Assembly (NCBI GenBank): GCA_022825705.1 | Contig: JAJDWH010000036.1 | Span: 62,001 to 126,000, forward strand | DNA: 64,000 nucleotides | Reading direction: 5' to 3' | Source: Alphaproteobacteria bacterium | GTDB lineage: Bacteria; Pseudomonadota; Alphaproteobacteria; TMED109 | Shown here: positions 27,039-35,028 of the stretch, piece by piece | Numbering within the stretch: position 1 is the first letter of the stretch | Layout of the letters: each line of letters begins with the position of its first letter | Translations under genes and position numbers: made by a program | The notes under the pieces: model-generated | Seen by the model: only the letters and a program-made list of their open reading frames with translations | Told to the model about the DNA's origin: nothing | Databases searched by the model: none

Positions 27039-28184
27039 ATGGAGATTGAAGCGGCGACCGTCGATTTCGAGCCGATCTTTGCGCTCGACGGGAAACTGAA
27101 GCTCCAGTCCCAGGTGGAGCTCGCCGGAACCCAGTGCGCGTACCAGACGTACGGCACGCTGAACGCCGACCGTTCCAACGCGATCATGATCTGTCACGGG
27201 CTGACCGGTGACCAGTACGTGGCCGGCACCAACCCGCTAACGGGCCGTGCGGGCTGGTGGGACCACGTCGTCGGACCCGGGTTGGTGCTCGACACCGATC
27301 AGTACTTCGTGATCTGCACCAATGTGCTGGGTGGCTGCCTGGGAACGACGGGCCCATCGACGATCAATCCGGACACCGGACAGCCATGGAACATGGATTT
27401 CCCGGTGTTCACGGTGGCGGACATGGTCGACCTGCAGGTCCACCTGATCGATGCGCTGGGCATCGATCAGCTGTTTGCCGTCATCGGCGCTTCGATGGGC
27501 GGGATGATGGCGCTCGACTGGGCTGCGCGCCATCCGGAACGGGTGTTCGCGTCGATCCCCGTTGCCGCGTCGTGGCGCCACACCGCCCAGAACATCGCCT
27601 TCCACGAAGTGGGCCGGCGCGCCATCACCGCCGACGCGGACTGGCACGACGGCGCCTACCGCGGCCTCGGCGTCAAGCCGGAGAAGGGCCTCGCGGCAGC
27701 CCGCATGGTGGCCCACATCACGTACCTCTCCGAGACCGCCTTTCAGGAGAAGTTCGGACGCGAACTGCCGAGAGACAGCAAGCTCTCGTTCGTGCTCGAC
27801 CCCGAGTTCGAAGTGGAGCGGTACCTGGACCATCAGGGCAAGACCTTCGTGCAGCGCTTCGACGCCGCCAGCTACATGTACCTGACGCGGGCCATGGACT
27901 ACTTCGATCTCGCGGCCCGCCACGACGGCGACCTATCCGCGGTGTTCAAGGGCGTCGGCACCCGCTTTCTCCTCGTCTCGTTCACCAGCGACTGGCTGTT
28001 CCCGACCGCAGAGTCACGCACCATCGTGCGAGCGCTCAATGCCAATGCCGCGGACGTAAGTTTCATCGAGATCCCGGCCGACTACGGACACGACAGCTTC
28101 CTGATCGAAAGCGCCACGGACTTTCACGACGTGCTCGAGGGCTTCCTGGACGGCTCGGCGCGGCGTCGGGGACTGAAGCCGTGA
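27039..28184 (+). CDS. metX: Homoserine O-acetyltransferase MetX
   Basis: A 381-residue alpha/beta-hydrolase-fold acyltransferase that activates homoserine for methionine synthesis. The catalytic triad is visible: Ser152 in GASMGGM, Asp318 in FTSDWLFP and His351 in YGHDSF. The family motif NPLTGRAGWWD and NVLGGCLGTTGPSTINP are intact. The ATG at 27039 is preferred over one at 26997 because the MetX family starts close to 'F...L..G..L'. The acyl donor (acetyl- or succinyl-CoA) cannot be fixed by eye. The stop overlaps the metW start in a GTGA. An O-acetylhomoserine sulfhydrylase lies at 61.6-62.9 kb. Confidence 0.95.
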   Translation: MEIEAATVDFEPIFALDGKLKLQSQVELAGTQCAYQTYGTLNADRSNAIMICHGLTGDQYVAGTNPLTGRAGWWDHVVGPGLVLDTDQYFVICTNVLGGCLGTTGPSTINPDTGQPWNMDFPVFTVADMVDLQVHLIDALGIDQLFAVIGASMGGMMALDWAARHPERVFASIPVAASWRHTAQNIAFHEVGRRAITADADWHDGAYRGLGVKPEKGLAAARMVAHITYLSETAFQEKFGRELPRDSKLSFVLDPEFEVERYLDHQGKTFVQRFDAASYMYLTRAMDYFDLAARHDGDLSAVFKGVGTRFLLVSFTSDWLFPTAESRTIVRALNANAADVSFIEIPADYGHDSFLIESATDFHDVLEGFLDGSARRRGLKP

Positions 28185-28825
28185 GCCCATCAGTACCGCG
28201 CCGCGCCGACCTCCGTCTGATCGCGGAACTGGTGACCCCCGGTGGGCGGGTGCTCGATGTCGGGTGCGGGGACGGAACGCTCCTGGAGACGCTGGAGACC
28301 GAAAAGCAGGTGGAGGGGCAGGGGATCGAGATCCGGAACAACCGGGTCGAGGCCTGCATGCGCCGGGGGCTGACCGTCATCCAGGGCGACGCCGACACGG
28401 ACCTCCCGGACTTCCCCGACCGCGCCTTTGACTACGTCATCCTCAGCCAGGCACTCCAGAACATGCACCGACCGCGAGAGGTGCTTGACCAACTGCTCCG
28501 GATTGGCCGACGCGCCATCGTGTCGTTCCCCAACCTCGGCCATTGGCGCGCGCGGCTGACGCTCCTCTGGCGCGGCCGCATGCCCATCGTGGAAACCAAC
28601 GGTATGCCGCGGTCCTGGTATGACACGCCGAACATCCACCTCTGCACGATCCGGGACTTCCTCCTGATGTGCGAAACGCTCGGCATCACCGTGGAAGAGG
28701 GACATGCGGTCGGCAGGGACGGTGCGCTCCGTCGGCTTGGTGCAGGTACCGCCTGGGAGACGTTGTGGACCCACCAGGCCGTGTACGTGCTGACGCGGTC
28801 CCGCCGGGTCCCTAACGGTGGATGA
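28181..28825 (+). CDS. metW: Methionine biosynthesis protein MetW
   Basis: A 214-residue SAM-methyltransferase-fold protein that accompanies metX and is needed for full homoserine acyltransferase activity in several proteobacteria. The SAM-binding motif VLDVGCGDGTLLE and the family's GQGIEIRNNRVEACMRRG and SQALQNMHRP are present, as is NLGHWRARL. It starts with GTG at 28181 within a GTGA overlap with metX. The frame stays open far upstream but only as a shadow of metX. The end overlaps the convergent methyltransferase by 14 bases. Confidence 0.94.
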   Translation: MSPSVPRRADLRLIAELVTPGGRVLDVGCGDGTLLETLETEKQVEGQGIEIRNNRVEACMRRGLTVIQGDADTDLPDFPDRAFDYVILSQALQNMHRPREVLDQLLRIGRRAIVSFPNLGHWRARLTLLWRGRMPIVETNGMPRSWYDTPNIHLCTIRDFLLMCETLGITVEEGHAVGRDGALRRLGAGTAWETLWTHQAVYVLTRSRRVPNGG

Positions 28826-29501
28826 GGTACGGCCGAAGTTGCCTCGCCAGTCGTTCGGTCGGGATGTTCGTCGGCACGTGCAGGCGTTTCCGGCCCTCGG
28901 CCAGCACGACACCGGAAAACGGCAGGGGTAACCGCTCCCAGGTCGCGGCAACCCGCAGATAAAGCGCCTGCGGCAGCGGCGGCGCGTGCAGCGCACCCCA
29001 GACCTTCCGCGGCTCGAACGCGGCGGCCGCCAATCGCTGGCGAACGCCCATGGCGGTCGACGGGCGGCCCTGCCGGAAGGGACTCCTGCCCAACCAGGCC
29101 CAGGGGCCAAGACGGTTGGGGACGATCAACAGGATCCGCCCCTCCGGCGCCGTCATGCGCCACACGTCGCGGAGCACGGCCGCCTCGTCCTCCGCGTTCT
29201 CCAGGGTGTGCAGCAACAAGACCCGGTCGAACACGCTGTCGGCGACGGGCAGCGCTTCCGGCTCGACCCCGACCCGCAAGTGCCGCGATGCGGCATCCCG
29301 CTCCGGCACGCCCGGATGCAGCCCCACCACCCGGTCCGCTTCCGTCGCCAGCGCGGCGAGGGCACCGCCGGTGGGTCCAAGTACCGCGACCCGAAGCCCG
29401 CGGTAGTCGCTCCAACCCGCCTCCACTGCGGCGATCAGGAGGCGCGCCGCCTCCGAACCCCGCGGCGTCCGGTAGAAGCGAGCCGTCGCGTCCGGCGACA
29501 C
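28812..29501 (-). CDS. SAM-dependent methyltransferase domain protein
   Basis: A 229-residue class I methyltransferase-like protein. The fold is suggested by a motif I-like VAVLGPTGGALAALA (lacking the usual GxGxG), an acidic motif II region and the post-I segment FDRVLLLHTLENAEDEAAVLRDVWRM. It resembles the protein often found next to glyoxalase II in alphaproteobacteria; no gloB is adjacent here. The start is GTG at 29501 with AGG upstream. The substrate is unknown. Conserved basic C-terminus (RKRLHVPTNIPTERLARQLRP). Confidence 0.75.
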   Translation of the reverse strand: MSPDATARFYRTPRGSEAARLLIAAVEAGWSDYRGLRVAVLGPTGGALAALATEADRVVGLHPGVPERDAASRHLRVGVEPEALPVADSVFDRVLLLHTLENAEDEAAVLRDVWRMTAPEGRILLIVPNRLGPWAWLGRSPFRQGRPSTAMGVRQRLAAAAFEPRKVWGALHAPPLPQALYLRVAATWERLPLPFSGVVLAEGRKRLHVPTNIPTERLARQLRPYLIHR

Positions 29502-29520
29502 CGGCCTGCCTGTGGTACCC

Positions 29521-29922
29521 CTACGGAGCTACCTTGAACCCTTCGTCGACCGGCACCTGGTAGCCGTTGACCAGCGCATTTGTCTGGTTGGCCATGCCCG
29601 CCACGGCCAGGAGCTCGCCGATCATCGCGTCGGTCGCGCCGAGCTTCCGGGCGGCGGCGGTATGCGAGTGAACGCAGTATTCGCACGCGTTGGTCGCACT
29701 GACCGCCAAGTACACGAGTTCCTTGACCAGCGGGTCGAGCGCCCCCTCTCCCATCACCTCCTTGAGCGACTCCCACGTCCGCTCCAGGGTCGGCGGATGG
29801 TTGGCCAGCGCCTTCCAGAAGTTGTTGACCCGCTTGAGGTTACGGGTCTTCATGATGTCGTCGAAGACCGCCTGTACCTCGGCCGGTGCATCCTCGTACT
29901 CGATCAGGGGAACGGTTGCCAT
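29521..29922 (-). CDS. Carboxymuconolactone decarboxylase/AhpD-like family protein
   Basis: A 133-residue all-helical protein of the CMD family. The AhpD-type redox motif is CEYCVHSH, with the two cysteines and downstream His that support peroxidase or disulfide reductase activity in relatives. Members lacking this motif are decarboxylases, so a redox role is more likely. It lies 29 bases downstream of the aminotransferase on the same strand. The physiological partner is not known. Confidence 0.87.
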   Translation of the reverse strand: MATVPLIEYEDAPAEVQAVFDDIMKTRNLKRVNNFWKALANHPPTLERTWESLKEVMGEGALDPLVKELVYLAVSATNACEYCVHSHTAAARKLGATDAMIGELLAVAGMANQTNALVNGYQVPVDEGFKVAP

Positions 29923-29951
29923 GATGACTGTCCTCGCGCCGGGAACCGAAC

Positions 29952-31319
29952 TCAGTCCGTCGCTTCGATGGCCGAACGGAGGGTGGCAAACAGGCGGTCG
30001 ATCTCTGCGCCAGAGATGATCAGCGGCGGCGAGACCGCGATCGTGTCCTGCGTGTAGCGCACCAGCACGCCCGCCTCGTAGCAGCGCATGAACACCTCGC
30101 GCGCGCGTTCGCCTGGCTCCCCCTCCCGGGATTGCAGCTCGACGCCGACCATGAAACCGAGATTGCGGACATCCACGACGTGCTCGAGGGAATCGAGCGT
30201 GTGCGCTGCCTCTTCGAACGGGAGGGCCTTGGCGGCCGCGCCCTCGAAGATCTGTTCGTCGCGGTACAGGTCCAGCGTCGCCAGCGCGGCGGCGCAGGCA
30301 AGCGGATGTCCGGAATACGTGTACCCGTGGAACAGCTCGATGATGTTCTCCGGGCCCGTCATCAGGGCATCGTGAATCGGCTTGCGCACCCCGACGGCGC
30401 CCATCGGGACGGTCGCGTTGGTCAGACCCTTGGCGATGGTCATGAGATCCGGCTGGACGCCGAACCGGTCAGCGGCGAATGCCGCGCCCAGGCGCCCGAA
30501 GCCGCAGATCACCTCGTCGAAGATCAGCAGGATGCCGTGGTCGTCACAATGGGCCCGGAGACGTTCCAGGTATCCGATCGGCGGGACCAGCACCCCGGTG
30601 GAGCCGGCAACGGGCTCGACGATCACCGCGGCGATACGCTCCGCCCCGTGCCGCTCGATGATCTCCAGCAGTGCGTCGGCCCGCTCGGCCCCGTGCTCCG
30701 GCTGGCCGCGGCTAAAGGCGTTCAGGTCGGGCAGATGCGTGTCCGGCAGGTGATCGACCGCCGGCAGCAGGTTGGGGAACTGCCGCTGGTTCGCCGCAAT
30801 TCCGCCGACCGAGAGGCCGCCGAAGTTGACCCCGTGGTAACCCCGCTGGCGCCCGACCAGGATGGTGCGCTCGGTGTCGCCTTGCGCCTGGTGGTAGGCC
30901 AGCGCGATCTTGAGGGCAGTGTCCACTGACTCCGACCCGGAATTCGTGAAGAACACGTGATCCATGTCGCCGGGAAGGAGTTCGCGCAGGCGGCTGGCGA
31001 GCAGGAACGTCTTGGGGTGACTCATCTGGAAGGCGGTCGCGTAGTCGAGTTCCGCGACCTGGCGCTGGACCGCTTCCACGATTTCCCGGCGACAGTGGCC
31101 GGCGTTGACGGCCCAGAGGCCGGCGGAGCCGTCGAGGATCCGCCGACCGTCCGTGGTCCGGTAGTACATTCCTTCAGCGGCCTGCAGCAAACGGGGCGCG
31201 CGCTTGAACTGGCGGTTCGCCGTGAACGGAAGCCAATAGGCATCGAGATCGTTTGGAGCAACCGCTTCCGAGGAGGGCGTCTCGGAGAAGGTGTGCACAA
31301 GCTTGGGGACGACGCTCAT
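29952..31319 (-). CDS. Class III aminotransferase, probable beta-alanine/omega-amino acid:pyruvate type
   Basis: A 455-residue PLP-dependent aminotransferase. The N-terminal DLDAYWLPFTANRQFKRAPR resembles beta-alanine:pyruvate transaminases. Other landmarks are NSGSESVDTALKIALAYH, the PLP-contacting LIFDEVICGFGRLG, and the Schiff-base lysine in DLMTIAKGLTN. HGYTYSGHPLACAAAL closes the site. Amine donors such as beta-alanine, taurine or gamma-aminobutyrate are all possible. The ATG at 31319 has AGAACTCCC before it and a possible -10 element 28 bases upstream. Confidence 0.9.
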   Translation of the reverse strand: MSVVPKLVHTFSETPSSEAVAPNDLDAYWLPFTANRQFKRAPRLLQAAEGMYYRTTDGRRILDGSAGLWAVNAGHCRREIVEAVQRQVAELDYATAFQMSHPKTFLLASRLRELLPGDMDHVFFTNSGSESVDTALKIALAYHQAQGDTERTILVGRQRGYHGVNFGGLSVGGIAANQRQFPNLLPAVDHLPDTHLPDLNAFSRGQPEHGAERADALLEIIERHGAERIAAVIVEPVAGSTGVLVPPIGYLERLRAHCDDHGILLIFDEVICGFGRLGAAFAADRFGVQPDLMTIAKGLTNATVPMGAVGVRKPIHDALMTGPENIIELFHGYTYSGHPLACAAALATLDLYRDEQIFEGAAAKALPFEEAAHTLDSLEHVVDVRNLGFMVGVELQSREGEPGERAREVFMRCYEAGVLVRYTQDTIAVSPPLIISGAEIDRLFATLRSAIEATD

Positions 31320-31346
31320 GGGAGTTCTCGCAGTGTTGATCCCGTC

Positions 31347-31398
31347 ATTCTAGGCTTCCCGTCCACGCCCGCGCAGGCGGTCCCCGCCGGACGGGGAC
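31347..31398 (-). promoter_or_regulatory. Possible promoter/operator region of the aminotransferase
   Basis: On the minus strand a -10-like TAGAAT lies at 31352-31347, about 28 bases before the start codon, but it has no good -35 at the right distance. A perfect inverted repeat GTCCCCG-CCGGA-CGGGGAC occupies 31380-31398. A TTGACA lies further up at 31421-31416. The arrangement could be an operator between promoter elements. Confidence 0.3.
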
Positions 31399-31542
31399 AG
31401 CTGCGAACATTCCGTTGTCAATTCCGGGGCTTACCCGTCGTCGTCGAGCGGCGAGGGAGCAGCTTTCCCGGTCGCGTTCCGCCCCGCCGGTGACTCTCGC
31501 CCGGCGTTCCGGCTCGGCGACCGGCGGCCCTTGCGGCCACGG

Positions 31543-32316
31543 CTACACGACCGCTGCCATGCCGCCGTCAAGGTTGATCGCGGTGCCGGTGATGTAGGCG
31601 GCTCGATCGGATACCAGGAACGCGACCAGATCGGCGTATTCCGCTTCTTCGCCAATGCGGCCAAGCGGCACGGACGCCGACAGCTCCTGGTAGAGCTCCT
31701 CGACCGGCCGCCCGGCGGCGCGCCGGACCCACTGCTCGCTCTTCAGCAACCCGATGCAGATGGTGTTGACCCGGATCTGGTCGGTCGCGTACTCGTTGGC
31801 AAGCGACTTGGTCAGGTTGATGCCGGCGGCCCGGGAAACGCTGGTCGGCAACGCGCGCGCCAGTGGCGCCTTGCCGCCGACGATCGTCGCGTTGACGATG
31901 CTGCCACCGCCACGGGCGCGCATGATCGGCACCACGAGCCGGCACACGCGCACCGCCCCCATCACCTTGAGATCAAGGTCCTCCTGCCAGGCTGCGTCGT
32001 CCACTTCCTCAAGCGATGCGGCAGCCGATTTGCCAGCATTGTTGACCGCGATGTCCACGCCGCCGAAGCGGTCCACGGCCGCCCCGACAAACCGTTCGAT
32101 GTCGGCGGCCTTCGACACGTCGGCAGGCACTGCGAGGACCTCGGATCCGGTCGTGGAGGCAATCGTTTCGGCAACGTCGCGGAGATGTGCCTCCCGGCGC
32201 GCGCAGATTGCCACCTTGCAGCCTTCCGCCGCCAACTTTTCCGCGGTCGCGCGGCCCAGCCCGTCGCTTGCGCCGGTAATGATTGCAACACGATCTTTGA
32301 GTCCCAGTTCAAGCAT
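31543..32316 (-). CDS. SDR-family protein with replaced catalytic residues
   Basis: A 257-residue short-chain dehydrogenase/reductase-fold protein. The cofactor motif TGASDGLGRA and the structural NNAG (residues 92-95) are intact, so NAD(P) binding is likely. By alignment to the SDR core the catalytic Asn, Ser, Tyr and Lys are replaced by Lys117, Ile145, Thr158 and Arg162; the usual YxxxK reads TSVSR. The ATG at 32316 is chosen because the family opens with 'LGLKDRVAIITG'; the frame upstream is non-coding. It may be a non-classical enzyme or a binding protein. The function is unknown. Confidence 0.88.
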   Translation of the reverse strand: MLELGLKDRVAIITGASDGLGRATAEKLAAEGCKVAICARREAHLRDVAETIASTTGSEVLAVPADVSKAADIERFVGAAVDRFGGVDIAVNNAGKSAAASLEEVDDAAWQEDLDLKVMGAVRVCRLVVPIMRARGGGSIVNATIVGGKAPLARALPTSVSRAAGINLTKSLANEYATDQIRVNTICIGLLKSEQWVRRAAGRPVEELYQELSASVPLGRIGEEAEYADLVAFLVSDRAAYITGTAINLDGGMAAVV

Positions 32317-32729
32317 TCCGCTTGCTCCCTTGCAGCAGCACCCTCCGGCCGGCTCGCGGATCCGACGGACCAGGCCAGCGGCCCGCAGTCCTACCCCAGA
32401 GATGGGTGAGCCCACAAGGGCGCGGGTGCACAGGGATGCTGTTACACGCCTGCTCCGCCCCGGCTGATACCATTCTGGACAGCGTCTGTGGACGCTGACG
32501 GGAACGCCGGCACCGGAGCGGGCCGGCACCCCGGCGGGGACACGCAGCCCGTGTGCCTCGCCGTCGCCGCCGTGCGCGTTGGCCGGCTGGCGGCCTCCCG
32601 TCGAGAGGGGGCGCGGCCGCGCGGCTGTCATAGCCGGCATCGTGATCGCCAGGCGACATGATGCGCGGGAACTGCCCCATCACGCGAATGGTGACGGAAA
32701 CGATCCCGAACAACGGAAAGGGCTTGGCA
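32317..32729. other. Divergent intergenic region with one perfect inverted repeat
   Basis: 413 bases between the SDR gene and the DUF899 gene with no credible coding. It contains CAGCGTC (32480-32486) and GACGCTG (32491-32497), a perfect 7-bp inverted repeat with a 4-base loop. This could be an operator for either divergent gene. No clear sigma70 pair was found. Confidence 0.5.
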
Positions 32730-33332
32730 ATGGCACAGGACAAGATCGTCGAACTCGAGCGGAAAATCTGGGAGCTGACGAGCGAACTCACCGCATTGCG
32801 CAGGGCGACCTTGGATACGCCCGTTCCGGACTACACCTTTCAGACCCAGGAAGGAGAAGCGACTCTGCGCGGCCTGTTCGGCGGTCGCGACAAGCTGCTC
32901 GCCATCCACAACATGGGCCAGGGCTGCCGCTACTGCACATTGTGGGCTGACGGGTTCAACGGCCTGCTGCCGCATCTGGAGTCGGCGATGGCTGTGGTCC
33001 TGGTGTCGAAGGACCCGCCGGAAGTCCAGCGGAAGTTCGCCAATGCGCGCGGCTGGCGTTTCCGACTCGCCTCCCACGGCGGCGGTGACTACATCGGCGA
33101 GCAAGGAGTCGTGAAGGGCGGCGACAACGACCCTGGCGCCGTGTTGTATCAGCGCGATGGCGACACGGTCCTGCGCAGGAACGCGTGCGTGTTTGGCCCA
33201 GGCGACCTGTATTGCGCGCTGTGGGGGCTGCTTGGGCTGGCGGGATTGGACGCCTCCGACTGGACACCCCAATTCAACTATTGGCAGCGTCCCGCGCGGC
33301 TCGACGACGGCGGCAAGGACATGCTGGACTGA
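32730..33332 (+). CDS. DUF899 / thioredoxin-fold redox protein
   Basis: A 200-residue protein of the DUF899 (AhpC/TSA-like) group. An N-terminal helix (KIVELERKIWELTSELTALRR) is followed by a thioredoxin-like region: YTFQTQEGEATLRGLFGGRDKLLAIHNMG and the cysteine motif CRYCTLW. The C-terminal CVFGPGDLYCALWGLLGL is typical. The family function is not established. The ATG at 32730 is chosen over 32658 because GGAAAGG lies eight bases before it. It is divergent from the SDR gene. Confidence 0.84.
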   Translation: MAQDKIVELERKIWELTSELTALRRATLDTPVPDYTFQTQEGEATLRGLFGGRDKLLAIHNMGQGCRYCTLWADGFNGLLPHLESAMAVVLVSKDPPEVQRKFANARGWRFRLASHGGGDYIGEQGVVKGGDNDPGAVLYQRDGDTVLRRNACVFGPGDLYCALWGLLGLAGLDASDWTPQFNYWQRPARLDDGGKDMLD

Positions 33333-33422
33333 GAAGATCCGCCGGGAGCGGGCTCGCCCGCCCGCGCGAGACTGCTGGCGAAGCGCCTGGTTCCGAACCG
33401 CGGAAATTCGTCAGGCGTGCCG

Positions 33423-33452
33423 GCACTGCGGTCTCGCGGGAGCCGGCAGTGC
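33423..33452 (+). repeat. Strong stem-loop before the acyl-CoA ligase gene
   Basis: GCACTGC (33423-33429) and GCAGTGC (33446-33452) pair perfectly, with CTC and GAG extending the stem inside. It ends 55 bases before the ligase ATG. No U-run follows, so it may be a leader structure, an operator or a U-less terminator for the DUF899 gene. Confidence 0.4.
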
Positions 33453-33507
33453 GCGCGATTCGATGACGGCGAACCTAGTCGCGGACATGTGCCCCTATGC
33501 TTGAACC

Positions 33508-35028
33508 ATGAACCCACCGTGCGCAGTGACGGCCCTTTTGGCCGGCGGCGAGAGTGACGGGCCGGCGCTCGTCGAGCCGGGTCGCGCCACCATCACGTAC
33601 AACGATTTGCAGCAGTTGATCACGGCCACGCGCGCCGAGCTGCACAGGTGCGGCATCGGACGGGGGATGCGGATCGCGCTCCAGCTGGCCAACGGACCCG
33701 TCATGGCTACGGCATTCCTGGCCGCCAGCGCCACCGGGACCGCCGCCCCCCTCAATCCAGCGCTCCGCCGGGAGGAATGCGACTTCTACCTCGCCGACAC
33801 CAGGGCGGCGGCGCTGATCGCCGAAGCCGAGGCGGGCGGTCCCGCGGTCGCGGCAGCGGAAGCACTCGACATCCCGGTGATCCGCGTGCACGCGGATGTG
33901 GCCACGGCCGGCGGGTTTCGCGTGGAAGGCCCGGAGGGCGCCGCTCCTCCCGACCGGGCGCCCGCGACGGTCGACGATATCGCGCTGCTACTGCATACAT
34001 CGGGCACGACGGCGCGACCGAAGCTGGTGCCCCTGACGCATGCGAACCTGCAGGCGTCCGCCCGCAATATCGCCAGCACCCTGGAACTCACGTCCGGGGA
34101 CCGCTGCCTGAACGTGATGCCGCTCTTTCACATCCACGGCCTTGTCGCCTGTCTTGCCGCGCCGTTGTCCGCCGGCGGATCAGTGGTCGTTCCGCCGGGA
34201 TTCGACGCGTTCGCCTTCTTTCGCTGGCTCACCGACGCGGCTCCGACCTGGTACTCCGCGGTCCCGACGATGCACCAGGCGGTCCTCGCGCGCGCCGCCC
34301 GGAACCGGGCCGCCATCGGCGACAGCCAGCTGCGCTTCATCCGCTCGAGCAGCGCCTCCCTGCCCCCGATCGTCATGACCGAGCTGGAGGAGACCTTCGG
34401 GGTACCGGTGATCGAAAGCTACGGTATGACCGAGGCGGCCCACCAGATGGCCTCGAACCCGCTGCCGCCGGCCGTCCGGAAGCCGGGCTCCGTGGGCCTG
34501 GCCGCGGGACCGGACGTCGCCATCATGGATCCGGACGGAAACCTGTTGGCGCGCGGAACCGTCGGCGAAGTGGTCATCCGGGGCTCCAACGTCACGGCCG
34601 GCTATCTCGAGCGCCCCGAAGCTAACGCCGAGGCGTTCACCGACGGGTGGTTCAGGACCGGCGACCTCGGACGGCTGGACGACGACGGCTACCTGTTCCT
34701 CGAAGGCCGGATCAAGGAAATCGTGAATCGCGGCGGCGAAAAGATCAGCCCGCGCGAAATCGACGAGGCCCTGCTGGCGCATCCTGACGTGGCGCAGGCG
34801 GTCGCGTTCGCGGTGCCGCACCCCAAGCTCGGCGAAGATCTCGCGGCGGCGGTCGTTGCCGCCGACGGCAGGGAGCCGACACCGGAGGAACTCCGGCAGT
34901 TTGTCGCGGAGCGCGTGGCGGCGTTCAAGGTGCCGCGAAAGGTGCTGATCGTCGACGAGATCCCCAAGGGACCAACCGGCAAGCTTCAGCGAATCGGGCT
35001 CGCACGGCAGCTCGGGCTCGCATCGTGA
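33508..35028 (+). CDS. Acyl-CoA ligase, oxalate-CoA ligase (AAE3/Pcs60)-like
   Basis: A 506-residue ATP/AMP-forming acid:CoA ligase. The P-loop is LLHTSGTTARPKLV, and the AMP-binding motifs are ESYGMTEAAHQM, GWFRTGDLGRLDDDGYLFLEGR and the C-terminal Lys in IPKGPTGKLQR. LNVMPLFHIHGLVACLAAPL and the overall length resemble oxalyl-CoA synthetases. Oxalate is therefore the best guess, though other short carboxylates are possible and no oxalyl-CoA decarboxylase is nearby. The start has no clear Shine-Dalgarno. The stop overlaps the next gene's GTG. Confidence 0.87.
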   Translation: MNPPCAVTALLAGGESDGPALVEPGRATITYNDLQQLITATRAELHRCGIGRGMRIALQLANGPVMATAFLAASATGTAAPLNPALRREECDFYLADTRAAALIAEAEAGGPAVAAAEALDIPVIRVHADVATAGGFRVEGPEGAAPPDRAPATVDDIALLLHTSGTTARPKLVPLTHANLQASARNIASTLELTSGDRCLNVMPLFHIHGLVACLAAPLSAGGSVVVPPGFDAFAFFRWLTDAAPTWYSAVPTMHQAVLARAARNRAAIGDSQLRFIRSSSASLPPIVMTELEETFGVPVIESYGMTEAAHQMASNPLPPAVRKPGSVGLAAGPDVAIMDPDGNLLARGTVGEVVIRGSNVTAGYLERPEANAEAFTDGWFRTGDLGRLDDDGYLFLEGRIKEIVNRGGEKISPREIDEALLAHPDVAQAVAFAVPHPKLGEDLAAAVVAADGREPTPEELRQFVAERVAAFKVPRKVLIVDEIPKGPTGKLQRIGLARQLGLAS

